A stretch of DNA of 64,000 nucleotides. Source: JBBPZA01 sp963797015. Lineage in GTDB: Bacteria; Actinomycetota; Thermoleophilia; Solirubrobacterales; Solirubrobacteraceae. The stretch is from positions 124,001-188,000 of the forward strand of contig CAWCNV010000005.1 in the NCBI GenBank assembly GCA_963797015.1, read 5' to 3'. How positions within the stretch are numbered: position 1 is the first letter of the stretch; each line of letters opens with the position of its first letter. Positions 34,771 through 42,780 of the stretch are shown here, piece by piece. The notes beneath the pieces were generated by a model that saw only the letters and a list, made by a program, of their open reading frames with translations, did no database searches and was not told the origin of the DNA. The translations under genes were made by a program, and so were the position numbers.

Positions 34771-36588
34771 GTGAGCACCCCCGAGACGACCGCCGTCCCG
34801 ACCTCGAACCGATCGCTGGTGAGCTGGGTCGAGGAGGTGGCCGCGCTCACCAAGCCCGACGCGATTTACTGGTGCGACGGCTCGGCCGAGGAATACGACC
34901 GCCTGGCGCAGTCGCTGGTGGACGCGGGGACGTTCCGGCGCCTGTCCGACGCCAAGCGGCCGAACTCCTACCTGGCGTGGTCGGACCCGGCTGACGTCGC
35001 GCGCGTCGAGGACCGCACGTTCATCTGCTCCGAGAGCGAGGACGACGCCGGCCCGACCAACAACTGGCGTGATCCCGGGGAGATGCGCGCGCAGCTCGAC
35101 GAGCTCTTCCGCGGCGCGATGCGCGGCCGCACGATGTACGTGGTGCCGTTCTCGATGGGCCCTCTGGGCTCGGACAAGTCCCACGTCGGCGTACAGCTCA
35201 CCGACTCCGCCTACGTGGCCGTCTCGATGCGGATCATGACCCGCATGGGCAAGGGCGCGCTCGACGTGCTGGGTGAGGACGGGGACTTCGTCCCCTGCGT
35301 GCACTCGGTCGGCGCGCCGCTGGCCGAGGGCGCCCACGACGTCCCCTGGCCCTGCAACGCCGACAACAAGTACATCGTCCACTTCCCCGAGACGCGCGAG
35401 ATCTGGTCGTTCGGCTCGGGCTACGGCGGCAACGCGCTGCTCGGCAAGAAGTGCTTCGCGCTTCGGATCGCCTCGGTCATGGCCCGCGACGAGGGCTGGA
35501 TGGCCGAGCACATGCTGATCCTCAAGCTCACCTCGCCGGAGGGGAAGGTCAAGTACGTCACCGGTGCGTTCCCCAGCGCATGCGGAAAGACCAACCTCGC
35601 GATGCTGATCCCCACGCTCGAGGGCTGGAAGGTCGAGACGATCGGCGACGACATCGCATGGATGAAGTTCGGCGACGACGGGCGCCTGTACGCGATCAAC
35701 CCCGAGGCCGGCTTCTTCGGCGTCGCTCCCGGGACGGGGGAGGAGACCAACCCGAACGCGATGGCGACGGTGCGCGAGAGCTCCGTCTTCACCAACTGCG
35801 CTCTGACCGACGAGGAGGACGTGTGGTGGGAGGGCATGACCTCCAAGCCGCCGGCGCACGCGATCGACTGGCACGGCGAGGAGTGGACGCCTGACTCCGA
35901 CACCCCGGCCGCCCACCCGAACGCGCGCTTCACCACGCCGGCAGCACAGGACCCGGCGATCGCGCCCGAGTGGGAGGACCCGGCAGGGGTGCCGATCGAC
36001 GCGATGTTGTTCGGCGGCCGGCGCTCGACCGTGGTGCCGCTAGTGCACGAGGCCTTCGACTGGGAGCACGGCGTGTTCCTCGGCGCGACGATGTCGTCGG
36101 AGACCACGGCTGCCGCGGCGGGCCAGGTCGGCAAGCTGCGCTTCGACCCGTTCGCGATGCTGCCCTTCTGCGGCTACCACATGGCCGACTACATCGGGCA
36201 CTGGCTCGAGATCGGGCGCCGCGCGGACGCCGCCAAGCTGCCACGCGTCTTCTACGTCAACTGGTTCCGCAAGGACGAGGACGGCGCGTTCCTGTGGCCG
36301 GGATTCGGCGAGAACGGCCGCGTGCTGGCGTGGATCTTCCGCCGCTGTGACGGCGAGGCGGAGGCCGTCGAGTCGCCGATCGGGCTGCTCCCGCGGCCCG
36401 AGGACCTGGACACCGACGGTCTCGACCTGAGCCACGACGAACTGGCCAAGCTGCTGTCCGTCGACCCGGCCGAGCTGCGTCAGCAGCTACCGCAGGTCTC
36501 TGAGCACCTGGCCAAGATCGGCGACCGTCTGCCGGGCGAGGTGCAGGCACAGCTCGAGGCGCTAGAGCGCCGGCTCGGCGAGGCCTAG
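34771..36588 (+). CDS. pckG: Phosphoenolpyruvate carboxykinase (GTP)
   Basis: 605 residues, the usual size of the GTP-dependent enzyme. Motifs are YWCDGSAEEYDRL near the N-terminus, GPLGSDKSHVGVQLTDSAYV, the P-loop GAFPSACGKTNLAML, GDDIAWMKFGDDGRLYAINPEAGFFGVAPGT, and FGGRRSTVVPLVHEAFDWEHGVF. It converts oxaloacetate plus GTP to PEP, the entry to gluconeogenesis. With the ethylmalonyl-CoA pathway genes in this window, it fits growth on acetate or fatty acids. The upstream region carries three helically phased repeats, suggesting regulated expression. Confidence 0.96.
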   Translation: MSTPETTAVPTSNRSLVSWVEEVAALTKPDAIYWCDGSAEEYDRLAQSLVDAGTFRRLSDAKRPNSYLAWSDPADVARVEDRTFICSESEDDAGPTNNWRDPGEMRAQLDELFRGAMRGRTMYVVPFSMGPLGSDKSHVGVQLTDSAYVAVSMRIMTRMGKGALDVLGEDGDFVPCVHSVGAPLAEGAHDVPWPCNADNKYIVHFPETREIWSFGSGYGGNALLGKKCFALRIASVMARDEGWMAEHMLILKLTSPEGKVKYVTGAFPSACGKTNLAMLIPTLEGWKVETIGDDIAWMKFGDDGRLYAINPEAGFFGVAPGTGEETNPNAMATVRESSVFTNCALTDEEDVWWEGMTSKPPAHAIDWHGEEWTPDSDTPAAHPNARFTTPAAQDPAIAPEWEDPAGVPIDAMLFGGRRSTVVPLVHEAFDWEHGVFLGATMSSETTAAAAGQVGKLRFDPFAMLPFCGYHMADYIGHWLEIGRRADAAKLPRVFYVNWFRKDEDGAFLWPGFGENGRVLAWIFRRCDGEAEAVESPIGLLPRPEDLDTDGLDLSHDELAKLLSVDPAELRQQLPQVSEHLAKIGDRLPGEVQAQLEALERRLGEA

Positions 36589-36592
36589 TCAG

Positions 36593-36605
36593 CCGGAGCT
36601 TCCGG
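36593..36605. terminator. Short hairpin between convergent pckG and lipase genes
   Basis: CCGGA-GCT-TCCGG forms a 5-bp stem with a 3-nt loop in the 46-bp gap between the convergent stops. There is no T-run, so it would be a weak terminator at best. Confidence 0.3.
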
Positions 36606-36634
36606 GCACCCGCACCTCTACGCCTCAACTGCGC

Positions 36635-37447
36635 TCAACAGCGCGGCCGCAAGCTCGGATCCGCGGGTCCGCTGCGGGCGAGCGCGTCCTTGACCCACTG
36701 GATCGCCACCGGGTCGTAGGAGATCTTCAGGTGCTCTGAGAGGTCGAGCGGGCAGCGGTCCTGGACGGTGACGTTGGTGGTGTTGGGCCCGGGCGCGAGG
36801 TAGCCGGAGGTGTAGGGCGTGACGACCTCGTCGAGTCTGGTGACCACCTGGGTGTAGGACACCGACCCCGGGGTCTCGTCGCCCGCGTTGAGGTTCTGCA
36901 GGAAGGGCGAGCCGGCGGCCTGCTCCTTGCACGCCGGGCACGCGAGGCCGAGCGGCGCGGCCAGCGGGTTGGTCGTCCCGTGGTTGGAGGGCGACAGCGC
37001 GACGAGGTCGTCGACCTTGCCGGAGCCGCCGTCGAACTTGATGTACTGGCGCGGCATCATCCCGCCCTGGGAGTGGCCCACGAGCGACACCTTGGCGGCG
37101 CCCGTGGCCTGCAGCACGCGATCGACGAAGGCCTTGAGCTCGAGCGCGGAGCTGGCGATCGGGCCGATCCCGTAGACCCCGAGCACACCGCTGCCCAGGT
37201 AGGACCCGTAGTTGAGCGCGAAGACGCAGTAGCCCTGCGCCTTCAGCGCCGGCGACAGCGCGAGCCAGTTGTCGAGCATGCTCTCCGCGGTGCCGTGGAC
37301 GAGCACGACGGGCGTCGGCCGGACGGGCGACGGCCGGCAGCTCCAGTCGTTGGCGCCCGGCGGCGGCGGCGTGGCCGCGTGCGCGGAAGCGGGCAGCGCG
37401 ATGAGGACGGTCACCACGCACGCGATGAGCGCCCCCCTCGTACGCAC
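36635..37447 (-). CDS. Secreted triacylglycerol lipase/esterase
   Basis: 270 residues with a signal peptide (LIACVVTVLIALPASAHA). The alpha/beta-hydrolase core has the oxyanion strand TPVVLVHGTAESMLDNW, the nucleophile elbow VSLVGHSQGGMMPR (Ser near residue 128), an SPSNHGTTN lid-region motif typical of class 2 lipases, and two possible disulfides (CPAC and the terminal Cys). A His in DLSEHLKI near the C-terminus is the likely catalytic His. It hydrolyses lipids or esters outside the cell. It is convergent with pckG. Confidence 0.85.
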   Translation of the reverse strand: MRTRGALIACVVTVLIALPASAHAATPPPPGANDWSCRPSPVRPTPVVLVHGTAESMLDNWLALSPALKAQGYCVFALNYGSYLGSGVLGVYGIGPIASSALELKAFVDRVLQATGAAKVSLVGHSQGGMMPRQYIKFDGGSGKVDDLVALSPSNHGTTNPLAAPLGLACPACKEQAAGSPFLQNLNAGDETPGSVSYTQVVTRLDEVVTPYTSGYLAPGPNTTNVTVQDRCPLDLSEHLKISYDPVAIQWVKDALARSGPADPSLRPRC

Positions 37448-37595
37448 GCTCGGATCGTACCGCGCAGGCGGGTCGCGTCGCCATGTTGCGACTCAGGGCA
37501 TACGGGCAGGCCTAGGGATGGCGGCGCGCGTACAGGGTGCCGGCGTGCGTGGCGCCGGCGGCGCCTGCGGCGATCCAGCGCCGGTCCACGGCCCC

Positions 37596-38195
37596 CTAGT
37601 GCGCGTCGTCGCCGGTCGCCGCGGGCGGGCGCGACTCCTCGGCCAGCGAGGTGAGCGTCAGCGCGCCGCGGGCGGCCTGCTCGAGCACCTCGGTCGCCTC
37701 CTCGGCCGAGCGCGCGTAGAGCTCGACCAGCAGGTGGACGACGATCTCGTCCTCCTCGTGCTTGTGGAAGCGCACGTGGGTGAAGAACTCGCGCGTGCCG
37801 TGGTCGCCGAAGGCGGCGTAGGAGAGCGCGTCGCCTGCCTCGGGGCCCGAGCACGTCTCGACATCGTCGGCGTCGACGGTCACCGTGCACGACGCGACCC
37901 ACGGCGTGCCGGCGATCATCCGCTCCCAGCGGTCCTCGATCGGCTCCACGCGGCCGTTGTGGAAGCCCAGGTGGGGCTGGTCGTGCATGCACTCCAGGCA
38001 CTGCACGACCGCCTCCTGCATCTCGTCGACGACCTCGGCACGCTCCCCGGTCTCGGGGTCGAGCTTGTGGATCCCCTCGTAGTGCACCTGCACCTCGAGG
38101 TTGGTCGACCAGCAGCGGTAGCAGCGCAGCCAACTTCTGACGGTGCCCTGTTCTGTGGAGCCTTCGATGAGGGCCACTTTATCCTGCCGATCCAT
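37596..38195 (-). CDS. Hypothetical protein with a CxxC zinc-ribbon-like core
   Basis: 199 residues. Two Cys pairs, CYRCWS near residue 25 and CLECMHD near residue 66, could bind one zinc. The rest is mixed alpha/beta with no recognised family. As annotated, its ATG (38195-38193) shares bases with the divergent enoyl-CoA hydratase ATG (38194-38196) inside CCATGG. An internal GTG at 38177 would avoid this. Another 148 bp with no gene separates its stop from the lipase start. Its divergent pairing with a crotonase hints at an acyl-CoA-linked role, but this is weak. Confidence 0.55.
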   Translation of the reverse strand: MDRQDKVALIEGSTEQGTVRSWLRCYRCWSTNLEVQVHYEGIHKLDPETGERAEVVDEMQEAVVQCLECMHDQPHLGFHNGRVEPIEDRWERMIAGTPWVASCTVTVDADDVETCSGPEAGDALSYAAFGDHGTREFFTHVRFHKHEEDEIVVHLLVELYARSAEEATEVLEQAARGALTLTSLAEESRPPAATGDDAH

Positions 38196-39747
38196 GGATA
38201 CCGTCCTCTACGAGTCCGAGGAAGGCGGCGTCGCGACGCTCACGCTCAACCGCCCCGACCGGCTGAACACCATCGTGCCCGAGCTGATCGAGGAGCTGCT
38301 GGCGGGTCTGCGGCGGGCTCAGGCCGATCCGGAGGTGCGCGCGATCCGCCTGCGCGGCGCCGGGCGCGTGTTCTGCGCGGGCTACGACATCCTGTGGGGC
38401 TCGGAGTCGATGGAGGAGGCGGAGGCCGGGCGGCCCTGGGACCCGGTCGCCGACTACCAGGGCATGTCGCGCTTCGTCGACGCCTACATGGAGCTGTGGC
38501 GCTCGCCGGTCCCGGTGATCGCCCAGGTCCAGCGCTACTGCGTCGCCGGCGGGACCGACCTCGCGCTGTGCTCCGACCTGATCGTGTGCGACGAGGAGTG
38601 CCGGATCGGCTATCCGCCGGCGCGGGTGTGGGGCTCGCCGACCACGTCGATGTGGATCTACCGGCTGGGGCTGGAGCGCGCCAAGCGGCTGCTGCTCACC
38701 GGCGACCCCGTCGACGGCCGCACAGCGGTCGCGTGGGGCCTGGCCAGCGAGGCGGTGCCGCTCGAGCGCCTGGACGAAGCCGGGCTCGCGTTGGCGCAGC
38801 GTGTCGCGCGAATGCCCGCGAACCAGCTGCACATGATGAAGCTGCTTGTGAACCAGGCTTACGAGCAGATGGGCCTGCGCGTGACGCAGCTCGTGGGAAC
38901 GCTGCTCGACGGAGCCGCCCGCCACACGCCCGAGGGAGTCGACTTCACGCGCCGCGCCCTGGAGGACGTGCGCGCGGCGGTCGCGGAGCGCGACGCGCCG
39001 TTCGGCGACTACGGCCAGGGGCGGGCGACCGCCGGGTCGCCTCCTGCGGCCGGGTCGCCTCCTGCGGCCGGGTCGCCTCCTGCGGCCGGGTCGCCTCCTG
39101 CGGCCGGGTCGCCTCCTGCGGCCGGGTCGCCTCCTGCGGCCGGGTCGCCTCCTGCCGCCGGGCTCGCCTCCTGCGGCCGGCTCCCCTCCGCCCCCGGGCG
39201 AGTGACCGCGCCACTCGGCGCCGTCCTCGCCGGCGGCGCCGCGCGGCGCATGGGCGGCGCGAAGATGACCGCCGGCTACGCCGGCCGCCCGCTGCTCGTG
39301 TGGCCCGTCGACGCTCTGCGCTCCGTGCTCGACGAGGTTGTGGTCGTGGCCAAGCGGGACACCGTCCTGCCGCCGCTCGAGGTCCCGGTGTGGATCGAGC
39401 CCGACGAGCCGCGCCATCCGCTTGCTGGGATCGTCCACGCGCTGCGCGAGGCCGGCGACCGTGCCGTGCTCGTGTGCGCCGGCGACATGCCGGCCGTCGA
39501 TCCGGTCGTGGTACGCAAGCTGGCCGCGGCGCCTCCGGCCGCCGCGGTGGTGCCCCGCGCGGGCGGGCGCCTGCAGCCGCTGCTTGCCCGCTACGAGCCC
39601 TCGGCGCTCGAGCACCTGGCGGCCGCGGCCCCTTCCGGCGCGCCGCTCACCGAGGTCGTGGAGTCACTGTCTCCGGACGTGCTCGAAGTCGCGGACGAGA
39701 CCTCGTTTCGCAACGTCAACACGGCGCAGGAGCTCGCCGGGGGGTAG
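38194..39747 (+). CDS. Enoyl-CoA hydratase/isomerase read through a repeat tail into a MobA-like domain
   Basis: As sequenced this is one 517-residue frame. Residues 1-275 are a crotonase: GGVATLTLNRPDRLNTIVPELIEELL, the oxyanion loop AGRVFCAGYDI, then VIAQVQRYCVAGGTDLALCSDL and IGYPPARVWGSPTT. Residues 280-330 are an AGSPPA repeat. Residues from about 337 are a MobA-like nucleotidyltransferase. An extra C at 39163, in the eighth repeat, creates the fusion. Without it the hydratase would stop at TGA 39203-39205, which overlaps the GTG (39202) of mobA as GTGA. The natural state is therefore probably two coupled genes, one with a repeat tail. It could also be a sequencing error in the repeat. 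Confidence 0.8.
   Translation: MDTVLYESEEGGVATLTLNRPDRLNTIVPELIEELLAGLRRAQADPEVRAIRLRGAGRVFCAGYDILWGSESMEEAEAGRPWDPVADYQGMSRFVDAYMELWRSPVPVIAQVQRYCVAGGTDLALCSDLIVCDEECRIGYPPARVWGSPTTSMWIYRLGLERAKRLLLTGDPVDGRTAVAWGLASEAVPLERLDEAGLALAQRVARMPANQLHMMKLLVNQAYEQMGLRVTQLVGTLLDGAARHTPEGVDFTRRALEDVRAAVAERDAPFGDYGQGRATAGSPPAAGSPPAAGSPPAAGSPPAAGSPPAAGSPPAAGSPPAAGLASCGRLPSAPGRVTAPLGAVLAGGAARRMGGAKMTAGYAGRPLLVWPVDALRSVLDEVVVVAKRDTVLPPLEVPVWIEPDEPRHPLAGIVHALREAGDRAVLVCAGDMPAVDPVVVRKLAAAPPAAAVVPRAGGRLQPLLARYEPSALEHLAAAAPSGAPLTEVVESLSPDVLEVADETSFRNVNTAQELAGG
39031..39175. repeat. 18-bp tandem repeat at the hydratase/mobA junction
   Basis: Seven 18-bp copies of GCCGGGTCGCCTCCTGCG (39031-39156) are followed by an eighth of 19 bp with an extra C at 39163. 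Each in-frame unit encodes AGSPPA. The extra base removes the stop codon between the two proteins. Confidence 0.92.
39202..39747 (+). CDS. MobA-like molybdenum cofactor guanylyltransferase
   Basis: About 181 residues from GTG 39202. The family-typical nucleotide-binding start AVLAGGAARRMGGAKM (LAGGxxxRMGxxK) is followed by GRPLLVWPVDALRS and the metal-binding VLVCAGDMPAVDP. The end reads VADETSFRNVNTAQEL, close to the FxNVNTPxDL ending of MobA. It attaches GMP (or CMP) to molybdopterin. moaA is encoded nearby at 41705-42700. In this sequence the domain is in frame with the upstream crotonase through the repeat tail, but the GTG start and GTGA overlap point to a separate gene. Confidence 0.8.
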   Translation: MTAPLGAVLAGGAARRMGGAKMTAGYAGRPLLVWPVDALRSVLDEVVVVAKRDTVLPPLEVPVWIEPDEPRHPLAGIVHALREAGDRAVLVCAGDMPAVDPVVVRKLAAAPPAAAVVPRAGGRLQPLLARYEPSALEHLAAAAPSGAPLTEVVESLSPDVLEVADETSFRNVNTAQELAGG

Positions 39748-39750
39748 GGG

Positions 39751-39923
39751 TTCGAACGGCGGGCGACGAAAGCGGTAGGGAGGACGGACCGCCTGGCGCG
39801 AAGTGCGGGGCCGCAATGCGTTCTGGGGCGCAAAACCAACGTCTGATGTGGGTTTCGTGGCCCAGAACGGCTGACGGCCCGCGCGGCGGCCCTTTTCCTC
39901 CCCTTCGTTGCCCGCCGTTCGAA
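39751..39923. repeat. 173-bp fold-back element with 20-bp terminal inverted repeats
   Basis: TTCGAACGGCGGGCGACGAA (39751-39770) and the reverse complement of 39904-39923 match at 19 of 20 positions. Inside, CGTTCTGGG (39819-39827) pairs with CCCAGAACG (39861-39869), and the stem continues through AAACC/GGGTTT to a loop of about 12 nt. Almost the whole segment can fold on itself. It fills the gap between two convergent genes. It could be a MITE-like element, a bidirectional terminator or a structured RNA. Confidence 0.65.
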
Positions 39924-39955
39924 ACGCCGGACGACCTCGGATCAGGCCCGCGCGC

Positions 39956-41656
39956 TCACCCGAACGTGAACGCGTACCCCGAGATCCCCGGCGCGACGGA
40001 GAGCTCGAGGCGGTGGCGACCGGCGCGAGGCAGGTTCACGAGCTCGTACAGGCGCTGGTTGCGGACGGTGACGACTCTGGTCGGCACTCCGTCCACGGAC
40101 ACGCGGATCGCGCGGGGACGGTCGCCGGCGGAGCTGAGGACGAGGTAGACCCGGCGGGCGGAGAAGCGGACCGCGATCCGCGCGCCCGCGCCCGCAGTCG
40201 TCGCCTGCGGCCCCACGTTCCACGTCCCGGACAGCGCGAACACGTTCAGCGGCAGGTCCGAGGGTGGGGCGGGGAACGTCCGCCGCCCCGGCGCGAGGCC
40301 GCCGTCCGGCCACCAGCCCTCCGCGCGCTTGGCTCCCAGGTAGGTCTCCGGCGTCGCGAGCCCGGCCGAGGGCTCCACCGCGCGCGGGCGCACAGGCGCA
40401 CCCAGCCGCCGGTCCCCGTTCTCGGCCAGCAACGAGCGGATCGCGGCCTCCGTCGCGTCCTCGCCGCCCTCGCCGAAGTGCGTGCGGCGGACGTTGCCGC
40501 GTGCGTCGATCAGGTACTGCGCCGGCCAGTACTGGTTGCCGTACGCGTTCCAGGTGCCGTACGCGTTGTCCTGGACGACCGGGTAGCGCAGGCCGTTCGC
40601 GCGGATCGCGCGCGCGACGTTGCCGGAGTCGCGCTCGAAGGAGAACTCGGGTGTGTGCACGCCGACGATCGTGAGGCCGGCGCTGCGGTAGCGCTGGTCG
40701 AGCGTGCGCAGCGCCGGCAGCGTGCGCAGGCAGTTGATGCAGGTGTAGGTCCAGAAGTCGATCAGGACCACGCGGCCGCGCAGGGAGGCCAGCGTGAGCG
40801 GGCGGCCGCCCGGCGTGTTGAACCAGCGCTGACCGGCGGCGAAGTCGGGCGCGCGGCCGAGGTCCTGCAGGCGCCCGGCGACCGTCTCGCCCGAGGACGC
40901 GAACCGCGAGCGCCCGCGCAGGTCGGCGAGCCTGCGCGACACCGGGCCCGAGTCCTCGAGCGACCGTGCAGGATCGACGACCGAGGCGGGCAGCGCAGTG
41001 GCCAGCTGCGACTGGAAGCTCACGTCCAGGCGTACGAGCATCCCCACCGCGGTCAGGACGAGGACCGCGCCCAGCGCGCGTTGCAGCGCGGGGCCTCGTC
41101 CCGCCCGGCGGATCCGGTCGGCGATCCGGCGGCCACCGAGAGCGAGCGCGAGCAGCACGAGCGCGGACCCTGCCGCGTAGGCGAGTCCGATCACCACCAG
41201 GCGCGGTGAGGGCCCGCGCGTCGCGGCGACCGATATCACCGCGGCGAGGATCGGCCCCGCGCACGGCGCGTAGGCGAAGCCCAGCGCCGCGCCCACGCCG
41301 AGGCCCGACAAGAAGCCGTCGCCCGTCGACCGCGGGCCCAGGCGCGCCAGCGGTGAGAGCGCGGCCTCGACGCGGTCGGCCAGCGGCGGCGCCAGCAGGA
41401 GCAGGCCGAAGGCGAACAGCACGACGATCGCCGCCGTGCGGACGGCGCCACCCGCCAATCCCACGCCGTCGACCAGCGAGGCGAGCGCGACGACGGCGAC
41501 CGTGAAGGCCGCCGCCAGCCCGAGCACGATCCCGAGCGGCCGCCGCCGTCCCCCGCTCGCCGAGGCGGAGAGGAGCGCCGGCAGGATGGGAAGCACGCAC
41601 GGCGAGATCGCGGTACCCGCGCCGGCGAGCACCGCGAAGAGCACGAGCAACGCCAT
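39956..41656 (-). CDS. dipZ: DipZ-type fusion: CcdA membrane domain, thioredoxin and C-terminal domain
   Basis: 566 residues. The N-terminal CcdA/DsbD-type membrane domain has paired Cys in ISPCVLPILPALL and YAPCAGPILAAV. A periplasmic thioredoxin-like domain follows with CINC in FWTYTCINCLRTLPALR. The C-terminal carbohydrate-module-like beta domain (IAVRFSARRVYLVLSS) is typical of DipZ proteins. It passes reducing power across the membrane to extracytoplasmic thiols, for example in cytochrome c maturation. The first helix carries the first CcdA Cys, so ATG 41656 fits. It is convergent with mobA across a fold-back element. Confidence 0.9.
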   Translation of the reverse strand: MALLVLFAVLAGAGTAISPCVLPILPALLSASASGGRRRPLGIVLGLAAAFTVAVVALASLVDGVGLAGGAVRTAAIVVLFAFGLLLLAPPLADRVEAALSPLARLGPRSTGDGFLSGLGVGAALGFAYAPCAGPILAAVISVAATRGPSPRLVVIGLAYAAGSALVLLALALGGRRIADRIRRAGRGPALQRALGAVLVLTAVGMLVRLDVSFQSQLATALPASVVDPARSLEDSGPVSRRLADLRGRSRFASSGETVAGRLQDLGRAPDFAAGQRWFNTPGGRPLTLASLRGRVVLIDFWTYTCINCLRTLPALRTLDQRYRSAGLTIVGVHTPEFSFERDSGNVARAIRANGLRYPVVQDNAYGTWNAYGNQYWPAQYLIDARGNVRRTHFGEGGEDATEAAIRSLLAENGDRRLGAPVRPRAVEPSAGLATPETYLGAKRAEGWWPDGGLAPGRRTFPAPPSDLPLNVFALSGTWNVGPQATTAGAGARIAVRFSARRVYLVLSSAGDRPRAIRVSVDGVPTRVVTVRNQRLYELVNLPRAGRHRLELSVAPGISGYAFTFG

Positions 41657-41704
41657 CTCGCCACATCTTGCGACACGGCGCTTGCGCGCAGATTAAGTCG
41701 CCGC

Positions 41705-42700
41705 TCAGCCCCCGATGCGCGACATCGACCGCTCGGGCTGCACGAACCCGGGGTCGTTGACGTGGTGCTTGAGCTCCTTGCGCCACACCGCGGCGCGGAT
41801 GAGCTCTTCCAGGTCGTCGTCGCTCGCACCCGCGCGCATCGGCCCGCGCAGGTCTGTCTCGTGGAGCGAGAACAGGCACGTGCGCAGGCGACCGTCGGCG
41901 GTCAGGCGGATGCGGTTGCAGTCGCTGCAGAAGGGCTCTGAGACCGGGTTGATGAAGCCGATCCGCCCGCGGCCGTCGGCGAAGCGGTAGACGCGCGCAG
42001 TGGCGGACGGCTCGCGCGGCTCGGGTTCAAGCGGCCACATCGCGTCGATCGCCTGACGGATCTCGGCGCCCGTGAGCACCTGGTCGCGCGACCACGCGTG
42101 GTCGGCGTCGAGCGGCATCCACTCGATGAAGCGCACCTCGTACGGGTTCTCGCGGGCGAAGCGCGCGAACGGCCGCAGCTCCTGCTCGGTGTGGCCGCGG
42201 ATCGCCACGGCGTTGACCTTGATGGGGTGGGCCTCGGGGAAGCGGGAGAGAGCCTCGAGGCCCTCCAGCACCTGCCCGAGCGCGTCGCGGCGCGTCATGG
42301 CGAAGAAGCGGTCGCGCTGGAGCGAGTCGATCGAGACGTTGAAGCGGTCCACGCCGGCGGCCACCAGCGCCTCCGCGTCGCGCGCCAGCAGGTAGCCGTT
42401 GGTGGTGAGCGCGAGCTCGCGGACGCCGTCCGCGGCGGCGAGCATCCCGGCCAGACGCGGGAAGTCGCGCCGCACCAGCGGCTCGCCGCCCGTCAGCCGC
42501 ACGTCGCCGACGCCCATCGCCGCCAGCACTGCGACCACGCGCTCGAGCTCCTCGAAGCTCAGCACCTCGTCACGCTCGAGCCAGGGCAGCCCCTCGGCCG
42601 GCATGCAGTACTGGCAGCGGAAGTTGCAGCGGTCGGTGACGGACACGCGAAGGTCGCCGATCCGCCGGCCGTGGCCGTCGACGAGGGGCTCGCGGGCCAT
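41705..42700 (-). CDS. moaA: GTP 3',8-cyclase MoaA
   Basis: A 331-residue radical SAM enzyme. The SAM cluster motif is in VTDRCNFRCQYCMPAEGLPWL, GGEPLVR binds SAM, and the second [4Fe-4S] cluster is formed by CSDCNRIRLTADGRLRTC near the C-terminus. It starts molybdenum cofactor synthesis by rearranging GTP. The terminal GG of the shortest relatives (...SRIGG) is present. It lies 48 bp upstream of dipZ on the same strand and near mobA, but no moaC, moaD, moaE or moeA is visible in the window. Confidence 0.95.
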   Translation of the reverse strand: MAREPLVDGHGRRIGDLRVSVTDRCNFRCQYCMPAEGLPWLERDEVLSFEELERVVAVLAAMGVGDVRLTGGEPLVRRDFPRLAGMLAAADGVRELALTTNGYLLARDAEALVAAGVDRFNVSIDSLQRDRFFAMTRRDALGQVLEGLEALSRFPEAHPIKVNAVAIRGHTEQELRPFARFARENPYEVRFIEWMPLDADHAWSRDQVLTGAEIRQAIDAMWPLEPEPREPSATARVYRFADGRGRIGFINPVSEPFCSDCNRIRLTADGRLRTCLFSLHETDLRGPMRAGASDDDLEELIRAAVWRKELKHHVNDPGFVQPERSMSRIGG

Positions 42701-42742
42701 GGCCTAAGGCTAGATGGTCGCGAGCGGCGCCCGCAGGGGGTC

Positions 42743-42772
42743 TTGTTCTACGCCAAACCGGCCGATAAAAGC
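42743..42772 (+). promoter_or_regulatory. Candidate promoter of the GGDEF/HD-GYP gene
   Basis: TTGTTC (42743-42748) and GATAAA, starting about 15 nt later, resemble a -35/-10 pair. The -10 would lie only about 10 nt before the TTG start at 42781, giving a very short or absent leader. Confidence 0.35.
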
Positions 42773-42780
42773 TCGGAGCC

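Noticed and set aside
39031..39175. Repeat array considered as a CRISPR
   Set aside because: Units are contiguous with no spacers, encode a peptide repeat and have no cas genes nearby.
39749..39756. GTTCGAAC considered as a LexA box or tRNA T-loop
   Set aside because: The spacing is wrong for an SOS box (no N4 between halves), and no tRNA arms can be folded; it belongs to the fold-back element.
42701..42780. c-di-GMP riboswitch considered before the GGDEF/HD-GYP gene
   Set aside because: The 80-bp gap is divergent and contains promoter-like elements close to the start; no GEMM fold visible.
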